Part shown: one piece after another, positions 1 to 12,345 of the stretch
Layout of the letters: each line of letters begins with the position of its first letter
Position numbering within the stretch: position 1 is the stretch's first letter
Assembly (NCBI RefSeq): GCF_047511655.1
Contig: NC_133402.1
Coordinates: 59,152,951-59,216,950, forward strand
DNA length: 64,000 nt
DNA from: Castor canadensis
Taxonomy: Eukaryota > Chordata > Mammalia > Rodentia > Castoridae
Direction: 5' to 3'
The notes under the pieces: model-generated
Seen by the model: the letters and a program-made list of their open reading frames with translations, nothing else
What the model was told of the DNA's origin: nothing
The model's database searches: none
Program-made: the position numbers and the translations under genes

Positions 1-128
1 CGGGAAGTTTGTTAGAAATAGGCAGTCTCCCTCCACCCCCATCCCACACACCTACTGAGCCAGTGCCCTGAGGGGAGCCCCAGCCCTCCAGGGGGCGCTC
101 TTGCTCCCTAAAGGTTGAGAACCGCAGA
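1..128 (+). repeat. MER5-like DNA transposon remnant
   Basis: Text such as tgttagaaata, cacctactgagcc and the closing ggttgagaaccgc follows the pattern of hAT-Charlie MER5/MER20 elements. The 5' end lies outside the window. Confidence 0.5.
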
Positions 129-1185
129 ACCAGGTAAATGTGGGTGACAGTGAAAGTTCCCGCCCCCATGGAGGTAAACAGCAGCTGGGTTTGTTATCTG
201 CCAGGTATCTGTGGGTTCTCTGGGTGAAGCCGCCCAGGTCTTTCTTCTTTGCTCTGTGTCTGATTAACGAGATTCCTCAAGGCCTAGAAGCAGGGACCCG
301 GGCAGCCCAGGTGCTGTTAACCTTGGCTCCTTGGAGTTCCAGGTAGGATGGCTGATACCCTGAGCTCATATGCAAGATTGTAGGTGTATGCGCATCTTTC
401 TAGGGAGAAAGTCACGGTCTGTCAGCCTCTCCACTGCACCACTGGGTGTTGCCCACTATGAAAATAAAGTAGCTCTTACCCCTCTGTTCTGACACCAGGC
501 CCTTCTGGTGCATTCACAGCTGCCAGTAATGGGAAGAGGAAATGAAAGGCACAAAGAGCCAGCTTCTCCACCACTTCTAAGAAACGCTGACAAAATTGTT
601 CACTTGGTGGATGCATCACAGAACTCCCTCCCACAACATTCTCATGGAGGGGAGAGGGCAGGCTGCCCTCTTCTCCTGGTTCCCCTCACCTGACCAAGTT
701 CTGACCCATTCACAACTCCTCCTCCTCTTCCTCCATCATGGCTCCCAACACCCTGGTCCAGAACGGGCAAAGGAACAGGGGAAGATCAGGATGCCTGTGA
801 TAGCGCTGGGATCACTGCACAGCCCATTGCTAGTGGGAGCTTGGCTTGGAAGTGCCCAAGGAGAGATGCAAAGAATGGAGGAACAGCACTTGAGGTTCAG
901 GCCATGCACTTGCATTCGTAACCAGCTAGACTAGGAGTTTGCCACGCAGGCTGCATGTCAGAATTACTCAGAGAACTTGGAAAATAATCTTGTGGTCTCA
1001 GACAGGCAGTGTAAATGGTCTGGGCCAGAGCCAGGCATCTGATGCTTGCCAGCTCCCCAAGGTGATTCTCCTGTACGGCCTGAACTGAGAGCACAGAGTC
1101 AGCTGGGATTCGTGTTATTTTTGTCACTTGATTAAATACTATGGTTTTTTCAGTGATGATTGGCTATTAAAAAAAAATTAGTTGC
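129..1185. other. Intergenic sequence without a recognised element
   Basis: I see no gene here. The short open frames lack start context, splice logic or family resemblance. A fragment around 955-985 weakly recalls a MER5-type repeat. Confidence 0.6.
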
Positions 1186-1462
1186 CTAAGGGTGGGTACA
1201 GTTTCTCACATCTGTAATCCTAGCTACTCAAGGAGGTGAGGAAGGGAGAATTGCGGTTTGAGGCCAGCCAGGGCAAAAAGTTCAAAAGACCCCCCATTTC
1301 AATCAAAAAGAAAAAGCTGAGAATACTGGTGCACTCACGTGAAGCATAAATAGGAGGAACTTGGTCTAGGCCAGTGAAAAAAGCAAAAAGGGCTGGGGGT
1401 GTGGCTTAAGAGGTATGCAGTGGAAGGCCCAGAGTTCAAACCCCAGTACTGCCAAAAACATT
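1186..1462 (+). repeat. Composite B1-like plus tRNA-type SINE
   Basis: A degenerate B1-like part (catctgtaatcctagctactca) is followed by a tRNA-type part ending ttcaaaccccagtactgcc and an A/T-rich tail. Confidence 0.85.
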
Positions 1463-2296
1463 TTTTTTTAAAATAGTTGTCTGGAGTAGCCAGTGACTAA
1501 AGCTACTGAAGGAATAGTCTCCAGCCTCTGTGTGTAAATGAACTGGGCCTGTGATGTTTGCTTTCATTAAGGAAGGATTCCCCCACCACTACCACCGACC
1601 AGCCTGGCTTCACTTGTTGATCTATCTGACCATGAACTACAGTGACATTCATCTGTCTAGATCCCTTTTATATTTTGATTTTTATATCCCCAGGACCAGG
1701 GTGGTACCCAGGACCCGTGGTACCAAGTTAATACCTAATGCTTATTAAACGAATTAATAATTATTACAGATATCAGCCTCCATGCCTTAAAACCTAACTC
1801 AGATTGACTCAAGTCAACTTTCTCCACCTACAATCCCATAGCCTGTGGCCATCCTGGGCCCACTGTAGTTTCCCAGGGTCAAGATGTAAAGATGCCCTTC
1901 CCACTCAAGTTCAGCTCCTGTGACAGATTCCACAAAGAAAACCCTCTCTCCATAACCATCCCTGAGCTTTGCTGGGGACTCGCGGGTCCTTGGGATGACC
2001 CCTCTACTGTCAGGGGTATCTCAATTGGCCTTAACCCTCCACCAGCATGGCTCCCCCACAACATCAACCCCCACAAAGGGCCCAATGCCCAGCCCTCACA
2101 TTCTTTCAACCCTGTCTTCTTTATCTAACCACAATCCCATACTCTCTGTTGTGAAACAAGGTCCTGACCACGAGCAGGGTGACTAAGCCTCTAGTTTGCT
2201 TAGCAGTGGGATGCTGGTCTTTCTTTGCTAAATCCAGGACCGGCGTAGGCCAACCTGGACTGTCAGACACACTTTTGATGAGAATAAAACGTTCTC

Positions 2297-2385
2297 CCTG
2301 GGGCTAGAGTTGTGGCCCGAGCCACAGAGCACCTGCTCTGCAAGAACAAGGCCCTGAGTTTGAACCCACCCCCCAAAAAGAAAGA
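2297..2385 (+). repeat. tRNA-type SINE
   Basis: A-box and B-box-like blocks are present (gagcacctgctctgcaagaa; ccctgagtttgaaccc). Confidence 0.8.
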
Positions 2386-2429
2386 AAAGTTCATCTTGTT
2401 CTATAATAAGAGCCTAATAACTATGAATT

Positions 2430-2596
2430 TGCTGGAGGTACCATGTTCTACTCACCATCAAATCCCTGGGAGGCTGGTAAAAACACAGCGTTTATGACTT
2501 AGCCATTCTCGGTGGGGCCTGAGAATTTGCTCTTCTAAGAAGTTCCAGGTGAAGCGATGTCATTGATCTGGGCACCCCACTTTGAGAACCTGAATT
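2430..2596 (+). repeat. MER5-like DNA transposon remnant
   Basis: The pattern catcaaatccctgggaggct ... ggggcctgagaatttgct ... actttgagaacctg matches the order of blocks in MER5/MER20 elements. Confidence 0.55.
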
Positions 2597-2599
2597 AGC

Positions 2600-3420
2600 T
2601 CATCCACAGGACACATTGGAAAGAGTTGGCACAGAGTAAATGCGCCATATATAGAGTTACCAGGGAAGCTTGCCAGGTACTTCCTGTAAGCCAGGCACTG
2701 TGCTGTTTCTACCTGCTATCTCCCTGGGAGGTGAGTGAGCCAATGCTTGCTTTACAGAAAGGGAAACTGAGGCCCAGGGAAATGACTGAGTCTGGACATG
2801 CACCCATTTCTGACACTGAAGCCTGTGCTGCATTGGCCACCACCCCTGCCACCCAGGACTGAGCTAGTCCTGCCCCCCACCTTTGTCTAATTTTACCCGT
2901 GTTTGAAAAAAAAACTTTCAGTGCATCACCACACCCTGCCTTCTTCCAAGAGAGCTGAGGGCAGATCCACTTCCCCTGGGTGAGTCAGCACAGCACTTTG
3001 GGTTTTGATGACAGTCACTTTCTGGTGTATCCACACTGGGCCTCCACCCAGTGCAGCCCTCGCTGTGGCCTTGGACACCACCTCCAGTTCTGTCCCTCCT
3101 GCTGCCTTTCCCCAGTGTCCCTCTGAGAAAGTCCAGGCCAGGACAAGCAGCAGTTAGCACCATGGGTGAGGTCCAAGAGACCTCCAGAGAAATCTGGGAT
3201 CCCTGGCTTCCAGCCCAGGGGCGCTCCAACAGCAGAGGCCTCCTGAGTCCTAACCTTGGCCCTGCTCTCTTGGTACTGCAAATGGATTGCTGGATGCAAG
3301 ACCCTAGCCACTGTTTTTCTTGTTAATAGAACAACTCCTCCCTCCCAACTAAACCCAGACCTTTGTTTCTCTCTTCACAGATGGCATCACCGAGGTCTCT
3401 GGCATTGCTGGCACAGGGAG
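2600..3420. other. Intergenic sequence without a recognised element
   Basis: A short stretch near 2755-2785 (gggaaactgaggcccaggga) resembles part of an ancient MIR/L2 repeat. Nothing else is recognisable. Confidence 0.5.
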
Positions 3421-3424
3421 CTGG

Positions 3425-3648
3425 ATGGGTGGTGGTAAGAGAACAGGCTGCTAGGTCTAGCCTGGGGCCATGCTGCTGCCTGTGACCTCAGACAACTTGT
3501 CCAACCCCTCAAGTCTCAAGTTCCTCATTTGTGAAAGAGGTTGGTGGTGATGATTCTTCTTGGGCTACTTACTGGGCTACTGTTAGGTTTGAATTCTGTA
3601 TATCATTGTATACTTCCAGGAGAATGGCTGGCATAGAGAAACTCTAAG
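3425..3648 (+). repeat. MIR element
   Basis: The order of MIR blocks is kept: the core tgtgacctcagacaactt, then ctcaagttcctcatttgtga, and the end tggctggcatagagaaa. Confidence 0.65.
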
Positions 3649-4029
3649 TTTTAGCCGGGATCCCAAGAATCAAATCAGTACATGGTGTTTGAATACAATC
3701 TAGTCACGCCAGCATTGTGCTCAGCATAGGTCACCTTATTTAAGGCCTGGAGGAGCCAGGAAACTAGCTCACACCCAGCCGCCAGGAAATGGGGTGCTGC
3801 GATCCAGTCTGGGTTGACCTGTCCAGCAGGGCAGCCCTGGCCAGGCATTCAACAACAAGGAGATTCTACTCCATGCATCTTCTGACCACAGCTCATGTCC
3901 TCCTGCCTTTACACTTCCTGCCTCACTCCCCTGCTCCACACCCTCTTTATCCCAAAGACGGCCTCCTGGTGCCCTCTCTCTCCTGAGCTCAGCAACTGCC
4001 CAGCAATCCTTGTCAATCAAAACAGATTC

Positions 4030-4170
4030 AGAACCAAGCGTGGTGACACACGCCTGTAATCCCAGGTCTCAGGAAGCTAAGATTTCTGATTACAAATTCG
4101 AGGCCAGTCTGGGTGACATAGCAAGTTCCTATCTCAAAAAACTCAAGTAACAAAAGCAACAAAAACCAGA
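4030..4170 (+). repeat. B1-like SINE monomer
   Basis: gtggtgacacacgcctgtaa begins the 7SL-like head; ttcgaggccagtctgggtga and an A-rich tail follow. Confidence 0.85.
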
Positions 4171-4562
4171 TTCAGTCTTCTTGGCATTCACTATCAAGAG
4201 ACTTAAAACCCTCTGTCCTCAAAATGTCACTCCTATTACCCTCTCCTAAAGAATCAAAGATGCAAAGAATGATGAATTAAAATGATCTTAGCATTCATAA
4301 GACAAAAAAATCGCAAAGGATCTAAGTGAACAATAATTGGGGAATGATTAAATAGATAATACTACGCCATATAACACAGGATTGTGTGGCCAGCACACAT
4401 GTAAACAGCATGAGAAAATTATTCTGTTTCTACTTTACCTTCATTTCCTTGGCCCTCCAGGAAGATTGGGCTTTTTAAGGTTTACGAATTTTTATTCCTT
4501 TAAGTTTTCTGTCCTCATTTCATTTTATTTTATTTCATTCTGTTCTCTTTTATTTTATTTTC

Positions 4563-4762
4563 TTTGCAGTAGTGGGGATTGAACCCAGGGCCTCTCAAAT
4601 ACTAGGCAAGTGTTCGGCCACTTGAGCCATGCCTCTAGCCCTTTTTTCTTTTTTGAGATGGGGTCTTGCTAATTTTGCCCAGGCTGACCACTGGTGATCT
4701 TCCTGCCTTTGTCTCCTGAGTAGCTGGGATTATAGGTTTGTGCGACAATGCCTGACCCCTCT
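4563..4762 (-). repeat. Composite SINE (B1-like plus tRNA-type)
   Basis: The complement of both modules is visible: ggggattgaacccagggcct (tRNA part), then tgagtagctgggattatagg (B1 part). Confidence 0.88.
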
Positions 4763-5016
4763 CTTTAATTTCACTTATTGGGTTTTATGTGTATTAAGTT
4801 TGTCACTTACATGTCATATTTATGGAAAAATTTCCCCAATGTAATTTCACTTTTCATTACATTGAGAATTTATTTTTTACCCTACGGACATTTTAAAACA
4901 TAAATGTGCAGAGCTGTCATTTTCTCCCTCGTGTTTTTGTCTTTGGTGTAGCGTGGTCTTTTCTCATACAAATACTGTTATTTTCTTCTAATACTTCTAT
5001 AGTTCCACATTTGTTT

Positions 5017-5100
5017 GTTTTTTGGTGGTCCTGGGGTTTGAACTCCAGGCCTCACACTTATTAGGCACTCTTACTGCTTGAGCCGCTCCATCAGCCCTAG
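5017..5100 (-). repeat. tRNA-type SINE
   Basis: ctggggtttgaactccaggc and the terminal ctccatcagccct are the reverse of the common unit. Confidence 0.85.
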
Positions 5101-7430
5101 TTCCAATTTTACAGATGACTTTCCATCCATAAAATAAGGGGTGAAATTGTCTGTATTTCATGCCATTGCATTGAGGATTAAATAACGAATTTTTGGAAAG
5201 CATCAGGAAGAAGAACTAACCCCCAGTAGGTTCCTTGTTACCGGCTGTTAATTTGAACTTCAGTTTGTGGGAAATGCATCCTGGACTTAGGTGTGCAATA
5301 GGCTTCGAGTAGAGCGTGCAGGGCAGTCTTTCTGCTGACCCGAGCTGTGGAGGTATTCCCTGGGGGAAGGCTGCGGGGGGAGGGGGCGAGGTGACTCCAA
5401 AATTATCTGTCCATCTCCCTCCTGTGTTTTCTAGAAAGGACACAGGGAGAGGCCACACCGCTGGCTGCAATCTCCTTTCCAGAGCTACAATGCCACACCT
5501 GAGGGCTCACTCAGTGCTGGGCAGGCCCAGAGGTTCCCAGGTGTGGGAAGGCCTTACTGAGGTGGCAGTGGCGGGTATGGCAGCCTCTGGCGTTTGCAGC
5601 AGCCAAGGCGAGTGTGGAAAAGTTTTGCCAACCTATGCCTGCCTGCCTATGACAGGCAGCTTCACCTGAGCAGCAGAGATGGAAGTAACAACCCGAGAGG
5701 TCACAGGCCTGGTGGCAAAGCTAGAGCCAGGCCTCCGTGCATCTGACTCCATTCCAGGCTACCCCAAAACTAGGGCTAGAGGACATTACCTCATTAGCTA
5801 AAAGAATTTGGTCCTGGGTAAATTGCTTTAACTGTATGAGCCTGGTTCCTTCAGCTGAAGCCAGGCACTGGGGAATCTCTTATCTGTAGGGAACTGATGA
5901 GCTAATGCACTCCAAGAGGTTGGAACGGTGTCCAGCACACACCTAGAAAGCTCTCAGGACACCATAGCTGCTGTCAGCATTACCAACCAGCCTTACTAGT
6001 CCCATTTGAGCCCTGGCAGCCCCGGAACACCTGGGAAGCCAGGCCGGTGTCTTTCTTGTCCACCAGATGGCACCATTGCAGAGCCAACCCGTCCCTTTCC
6101 AGTTGCATCTCTGCTGGTTTGTGTGGAAACCACAGAGGAAGAAGCTGTCAAAGATGAGACCCCAGCGCCCAGCTGGGCCTGCCCTCTAGGACTTCCTAAC
6201 CCTTGAGGGCTAGCAGAGAAATGCAAGTCCAGAGTGCAAGTCCACCATTTGTACTTGTCAAATGCTTTGCACAGAGCCAGGCCAAGAACCCTTCTAGGCA
6301 GTTCTACAAGACTTCTGGGTCTGAACCTCCCCCACCCCAGGCTAGCCTGGCTCTCCTGGACACCATGACAAAGGCCGAGCCCTAACCCCTCACAGGTGAC
6401 CTTTAGACATTGATTGTTCCATCAGCTTGAGCTTTCCAGGTAGGCACAAGGACTGTGTTGTCACCACACAGCTCCCTTGACTCCATTCTTAGGAGGCTCC
6501 ATACACAGATCTACCCTCGCCTCAGCCAGGGGAGCCCCAAGTCTGTGACCTTTGGCCTGTTCACTCCTCACCACCATGGGCTTTCTGGATGGATTTTAAA
6601 GACACATTTGGACCAGTGCTTTTCAAAGTGCAGTCCTGGGACAAGGGGCACACATCGTCTGGGAACCTGTAAGAAATGCAAATTCTTCTCACCCCAGAAC
6701 CAGTGAATCCGAATTTCTGGGATGGGGCCTGGCAAGTTATGTGCTAAGCCCTCTAGGTGCCTTACAGGGCTGTTGGAGACCCCCTGGTCTGCACCCTCCC
6801 CCTCCTGTCAGAGGATCGCTTCTGCAGATGGTGCTGGATGTCCTGCAGTGCTGGGGGAAGTGTCTAATTCACCACTTCCAGGGGTGGCATGTTGGCGGTG
6901 GTGTGGTGACCCAGCTGACATGGTGTGGTAGCATTTTACTACATGATGCTCGAAGCTACTGTGGTCTTCATTTTTAATCTTGATGAAAGTATGTGTGATT
7001 TTTGTTTCGGTTGCTTAGCAAATAGAAAGTCCTGACATGTGACAGTGGACTCCACAAGCTATCAGCTTACATGATCTAGCTCATTTCTGACTTTCTCCTC
7101 TAAGGCAGTGGGAGACACAGAGGGGATCCTGATATGGTGGGGAGGGGAGGAGTGGGGAGGCAGCTCTTTTCCCTCCCATCCCCCTCTGGGTCAGTGAGAG
7201 CTCCTTCCCAGGGGGAGGGCACAGGATGGGAGCAGCATGGTTCCCTGAGGAGGAAAAGCACAGACCTGCTCCTTAGAAAGCTCAGCATCTCAGCTGGCCA
7301 GATAAGCTTTTGGCAGGAAGTATGAATACTTCCTTCCCTTCTCTGCTGGTCACCTACAGGAGAAGGTTCATAGAACTCAGAACAGTCATCCAAATCCCCC
7401 ACACACGTAGCAAGAGAGAAAAGATGGCCT
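5101..7430. other. Intergenic sequence with weak ancient repeats
   Basis: A MIR-like stretch at about 5800-5960 (aattgctttaactgtatgag ... ccagcacacacctagaaagc) and a MER5-like stretch at about 6610-6730 (cagtgcttttcaaagtgcag, gaatccgaatttctgggatg) are visible. No gene structure was found. Confidence 0.5.
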
Positions 7431-7625
7431 TATTTTCTGTGAAATGGGTCCAGTGGCACAAAAAGCTTCTGCACAGCAAAGGAAACAATTACCAAAGGGA
7501 AGAGACAGCCTACAGAATGGGAGAAAACCTTTGCCCGATATTCATCCAACAGGAGGCAAATGTTCAGAATATATAAAGATCTCAACAAAATTAAATACCA
7601 ACTAACCATAATCCAATCACTAGAT
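7431..7625 (+). mobile_element. L1 ORF2 fragment
   Basis: cacaaaaagcttctgcacag, agcaaaggaaacaattacc and gcctacagaatgggagaaaa are hallmark L1 ORF2 text. It is truncated at both ends and not coding. Confidence 0.8.
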
Positions 7626-7689
7626 CGGCACTCTTCTTTTATTTTTTTTTTGATTAAAGTATTCATGTTTATTGAGCACAAAGTTCATT

Positions 7690-8490
7690 GATACAACATC
7701 TAACTTGATATACTTCCTGAGGTGATAGGGTATGATCAAAAGTAGGGCTACTGAGTTAGTCAACTTGCAAATTGGTTATAATAAACAGAGGAGATGCGTC
7801 TTGGACATGGCATTGTCACTACCTCCAGGCAATGTGAGCAGTATTGTTCATTAGGCTGGCAGCAGTGGGGCAGAAGGAAGTCCACAGGGAGAGAAATGTG
7901 CAGGTGAGCTCAGATTTACAGTTTGATGAGAGCCATGGACGTGCACGTGGCTTCTGGCTGCACGACAGCGATACACCACTCCATTGGAACATGCCTTCTT
8001 GCTAATATTTTAATAGCATAGATGTCACAATGGATGGTCTTAGAAACTATGTGCTCTGTGGCTTCGTCTCACGGTAAAGGCAGCACTGTAGAACTGCCAC
8101 ACTGTAACTCTGCTGACACTCCCCCTAGAGAGGCCTCTTGCCATTTCAGATTTAGTGAAATTTTTGACCCCAAGGAAGGCAGGCTTATCATGATTTTCTC
8201 ACAGATGGACTGGGTACAGTACATATTTGGTTATGAAAATATTCATGTAGCTTTGGGATTTTGTGTTGCTGAGCATCCACAATGTGTGGACAAGCATGTG
8301 AGACCATACGATCTCAGTTACCTAGAATGGATCATTGTGTGTACATTTAGAATTTAGGACATTCCAACTGTATGGCTTGTGGCTATGGCTGATTTTGTTC
8401 TTTGCTTCACGTGTTTGTTTTCTGTAATGCACATATTAACTAAAAAAACAAATAAAGGTTATTTTAAAATCTGAAAAAAACATAAATGTA
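7690..8490 (+). pseudogene. Possible processed retrocopy of an unidentified transcript
   Basis: Non-repetitive text ends with aaacaaataaaggtt, a poly(A) signal, then 20-odd bases and an A run (ctgaaaaaaa at about 8472-8480). A 111-codon open frame lies at 8022-8357 and I do not recognise it. The terminal signal plus A tail is what a retrotransposed mRNA leaves, but the 5' limit and source gene are unknown. It could also be unique sequence with a chance hexamer. Confidence 0.35.
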
Positions 8491-8705
8491 ATACTGTCTT
8501 ACTCTCAACCTGGGTTTCTCAGACTTGTCTTCAATGGCAGAAATTATACTGTGTACCCAAGCACCTGCAGGAAAAATGAAACTGGTGGAATGATTTATCC
8601 TGAATGTTGTAACACTCATAAATAGCTCTGATTAACCCAGGCTTCAAAATTTTTTCTGAGCTAGAAAAGGAGCATAGAACCAACACTCTTCCCATTACCC
8701 CCATT

Positions 8706-8803
8706 AAAGGGCTGGCAGAGTGGCTCAAGTGGTAGAGCACTTGCCTATCAAGTGTGAGGCCCTGAGTTCAAGCCCCAGTATAGCCAAAAAAAAAAAAAAA
8801 TCA
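8706..8803 (+). repeat. tRNA-type SINE with A tail
   Basis: gggctggcagagtggctcaa, then gagttcaagccccagta and a 15-base A tail. It is well preserved. Confidence 0.92.
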
Positions 8804-8974
8804 GACATTCCACACACACGTTCCCAATGTCCATATCTTTTTTCAAAACTGGTTATGTGGAATAGTAGAAGCATATATCTTTGAGATGACACGAAAATAG
8901 CTTCGAAGTGAAGTTTGACTAATCTCAAACTGAGGAAGTGGAAAAACCCCTCTTTAGTGTCACCATATACCACG

Positions 8975-9165
8975 ATGAAGCCGGGAGTTAGTGGCACAGA
9001 CACGTGTACTCAAAGTTACCCAGAAGCAGATAGTTCATGAGACTCCACCTAAAACAAAACAAAACAAAACAAAAACAAGACTGGCAGAGTGGCTCAATAG
9101 GTAGAGCACCTGCCAAGCTAGTGTGATGTCCTGTGTTCAAACCCCAGAATTGCCAGAAGCAAACA
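8975..9165 (+). repeat. Composite B1-like plus tRNA-type SINE
   Basis: A degraded B1-like head, an (AAAAC) linker at 9049-9077 and a tRNA-type unit ending gttcaaaccccagaattgcc. Confidence 0.85.
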
Positions 9166-9189
9166 AACAAAAAATTCCAAAGAGACCAT

Positions 9190-9405
9190 GATGGGCCTAG
9201 CTCCAGTGGCTCCTGTCTGTAACACCAGGTACCTGGTAGACTGGTATCAGGAGGATGGCAGTTAAGGTCAGCACAAGAAAACAGTTTGTGAGGCCCCCAT
9301 CTCCAAAATTACTGGAGGAAAATGGACTGGAGATGTGGTTCAAGTGGTTGAGCACCTGCTTTGCAAGTGCAAAGGTCTCAGTTCAAAACCTCAGTCTCCA
9401 AAATT
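9190..9405 (+). repeat. Composite B1-like plus tRNA-type SINE
   Basis: tggctcctgtctgtaacacc (B1 part) and ggttcaagtggttgagcacc (tRNA part) are visible. Confidence 0.82.
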
Positions 9406-10020
9406 AAACAAGAAGGAAACCAGCAAGATCAAGGAAAACACTGATTATGTCAAACTCCATGTCTGTCCTCTCCTAATTTCTTTCTATTCCTATTTTCTCC
9501 TCTCATTGAAAGCAAATCCCCTTTCTGCCTTAAGACACCAGCCTGTCCTATCTTTGAGGCTTTCAGCCTAGGGTAATGCTCTTTAAGTCTGTGTTTCATT
9601 CTAAACAATGTCTAGAAACATCCCATGGACAATTGAGAGTTAAGTGAGGAAGGGCAAGAATTGTCCCTTCCACTCAGAAGCCAACCACGTGTGGATGTGA
9701 ATCCCCACTTGCAATGATCTCACAATCTGCTTGATTCCTGGAAACTCAAGGATTTATAGACACCGCAGAAAAGCACTGCCTGAGGGGACAAGTCATAGAC
9801 TATAGCCCATGCTTCCCTTGAACCTCAAGGATCCCAAGGGAAAAAAGGTTCAAGTAAAGAGAAAGGAAACATGAAGAAAGATCGGCAGCAGCCCAACACT
9901 CTAAAACTGCACAGTCAGGAGTTTCCCTTGGCCACCCCACTGTCAACTCAGTCTGGGAGACATGGGTTTGGGGGAAGAACCTCCCATCAAGGGCTGGCAC
10001 TTTTAAAAAGAAGTAAATAT
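9406..10020. other. Intergenic sequence without a recognised element
   Basis: I see no gene, RNA or clear repeat here. Confidence 0.5.
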
Positions 10021-11025
10021 GGCCAATAAATACATGAAAATCTGTTCAACATCCTAAACCATCCGGGAAATGCAAATAAAAATGACATTGAGATTCCATC
10101 TCATTCCATACAGAATGGCGGCCATCAAGAAAATAAAAGAGCTGGAGGCATGGATCAAGTGCTGGAGCACCTGCCTGGCCAGTATGAAGCTGTGAAACCC
10201 CAGTACCATAACCTCCCACCCCCAAAAAGGGAGAACAAACTTTCTACAGCTGAGCACTAGTGATCCACGCCTGTAATCCCAGCTACTTGGGAGACTGAGA
10301 TCAGGAGGATCTTGGTTCAAGGCCAGCCCTGGGAAATAGTTTGTGAAGAAAGAAAGAAAGAAGAAAGGAAGGAAGGAAGAAAAGAAAGAAACAACAAAAC
10401 AAAAAACAACTAATGCTGGTGAGGACACAGGAGAAAAAGATCCATTATACACTGGGGTGGGAAGGTAAATCAGTGCAGCCACTATGGAAATCAGTATGGT
10501 GATTCCTCAAGAAAACTAAAAATAGAGACTACCATATGATCCAGCTGTACCACTCCTTCATAGGTACCTAAAGGAATCAAGGGCAGCATACAAAAGAGAT
10601 ACCGGCACACCCGTGTTGATCATGGCACTATTCACAGTGGCCGAGCTATGGAATCACACTAGGTGCCCACTTATGGATGACTGGATGAAGAAAATGTGGT
10701 GTATATACACAATGGATTATTTAGCCATACAGAAGAATGAAATTATGTTGTTTGCAAGAAAATGGGAGGAACTGGACATTGTAAAATAAGCCAGAATCTA
10801 AAAAGACAAGTAACATATGTTTTCTCTCATATGTGGAGTCCAGAGGAAAGGGGTGAGGGGCATGAAAGTCGAAAGGGGACTATTAGGAGAAAGAACAGGA
10901 TCAGTAGATGGGGATAAGCAAGGGTAAGGGGAGGGTATGATCCAAGTATATTACATGAATGTACAAAGATGTCACAGTGAAACCCATTAATTTGTATAAT
11001 TAAGACACACTATAAAAAGCAAAAA
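10021..11025 (+). mobile_element. L1 3' region, 5'-truncated, split by SINEs
   Basis: gaaatgcaaataaaaatgac, tgcagccactatggaaatca, atatacacaatggattattt and atgttttctctcatatgtgg are typical of the end of L1 ORF2 and the 3' UTR. SINE insertions occupy about 10138-10400, which includes a purine (AAAG/GGAA) tail. ORF2 is broken. Confidence 0.88.
10138..10402 (+). repeat. SINE pair nested in the L1, with GGAA/AAAG tail
   Basis: A tRNA-type unit (gagctggaggcatggatcaa to about 10215) is followed by a B1-like unit (cacgcctgtaatcccagcta) and a purine-only tract at 10345-10395. Confidence 0.85.
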
Positions 11026-11036
11026 CGAGGTTCCCT

Positions 11037-11513
11037 TCAGAGGGTGAAGAATGGGCATAAGGAGATATTCCCAGTAAACATCCCCCCAGCTGGCCTCCAC
11101 CTTGCCTTCCTCCAGTCAAAGGAGGGGCTCCTGAATTTCCAGGCTGAAGGTGCAGAACCAGTACAGACTCCGGGCAAAGACTGGGGCTGGAGCCGCCCTT
11201 GTCTGGTGGCACACAGTGTCAGGACTGTCCCAAGGAGGGCCCATGTTTCCATCGTCATGACCATGGTATGTTCATATGCCCTGTTGACCAGAGGGGACCC
11301 CAGGGAAGAGAGATATTTAGGAGGGACCACATACACACTTGACAAGAGGACAGCCAGGAGGCTGAAGAAGAGTACACTGCCAACTGGAGAAGTCACTGAC
11401 TGGAGGAAAGGAGCCATGGCATCGGGGAGCCAGTGACCATCAGTGCTGAGCACCCAGGAGTATGGACACCTGCTGACAAAGTACCAGATCAGGAGCACAT
11501 CCCTGCTTCTCAT
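11037..11513 (-). other. Open frame of 158 codons, unrecognised
   Basis: An uninterrupted minus-strand frame lies between an L1 end and an LTR-like repeat. An internal Met at about residue 32 precedes a hydrophobic run (SPVGSVLFFSLLAVLLSSVY). I do not recognise the product, and no splice sites, CpG island or poly(A) signal support it. It is most likely a chance frame or a decayed retro-element piece. Confidence 0.2.
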
Positions 11514-11534
11514 CTCTGCTCTCCTCCAGAGGGC

Positions 11535-11805
11535 ACCAGTGATGCTTACTTCTGTGTCAACTTGCCTGGTCTACAGGGTACCCAGATAGTTGGCTAAGTG
11601 TTATTTCTGGGTGTTTCTGTCAGGGGGTTTGTATCAGTGAACTGAGTACAGCATTGAGACCTTTGCTATGTTGGTGGGCACCGTCCAATCTGTTGGAACC
11701 TTGAATAGAGCAAGAAGCAGCAGGAGAATTCACTCTGTGCCTGACAGCTGAGCTGCCGTACCCTTCTACTGCCCTGGGACTGGGAATTACACCCGGCCCC
11801 CTCTC
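11535..11805 (+). repeat. Ancient LTR-like interspersed repeat
   Basis: tctgtgtcaacttgcctggt, ggtacccagatagttggcta and ttatttctgggtgtttctgt recall a widespread old mammalian repeat of the LTR/MaLR type. I cannot name the subfamily. Confidence 0.5.
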
Positions 11806-12170
11806 CCCCACTTAGGAAAGTGGAGAAGCCACTGTCCTCACTACAAATCTCACAGCAGATGGCAGTGGTATGGGAAATTTAAATTGGATAAAAGTTGGGG
11901 GTTTAAAAATTGGATCGAACAGAGCTTTATTACTAAAATGAAAAGTGTTCTTAGACCAAAAATAATTGGCAAAGCTATAAGAGCGGCCCACGATTTCATC
12001 AGGGAAGAAGAGCACACCCACAGGAGGCTCGAGGGCAGAGGAGAAGTTGGCTCTGCTCGCACCTTACCGAGTAGACACCTTGGGGGACAAACCGGTTCCA
12101 CCAGCAGTACAAGGGTGGCTTGGTATCAGGATAATTTTTAAATCCCACATTCATGTCTACAGAGGCTGGG
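11806..12170. other. Intergenic sequence without a recognised element
   Basis: I see no gene or confident repeat here. Confidence 0.5.
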
Positions 12171-12174
12171 GAGA

Positions 12175-12345
12175 CATTTAATAAAGTTCAGTACTCCTTC
12201 CTAACCAAAAACACAGTATAAAATAAAAATAGAGAATCTGTCTGAAGGGTTGGATGGGTACAGAGTATGCATATATGGGAACATCACAGTAAAACCCCTC
12301 TGTACACCTGGTATAGGTTAATGAAAATGGAAAACAGAAACTGAC
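12175..12345 (+). mobile_element. L1 3' end fragment
   Basis: agtatgcatatatgggaaca, tcacagtaaaacccctctgt and ggttaatgaaaatgg resemble the L1 3' UTR end. It is short and diverged. Confidence 0.5.

Noticed and set aside
11000..11520. Overlapping plus-strand frame of 130 codons at 11044-11436
   Set aside because: No start context, splice signal or family match, and it overlaps a longer minus-strand frame that is itself weak.
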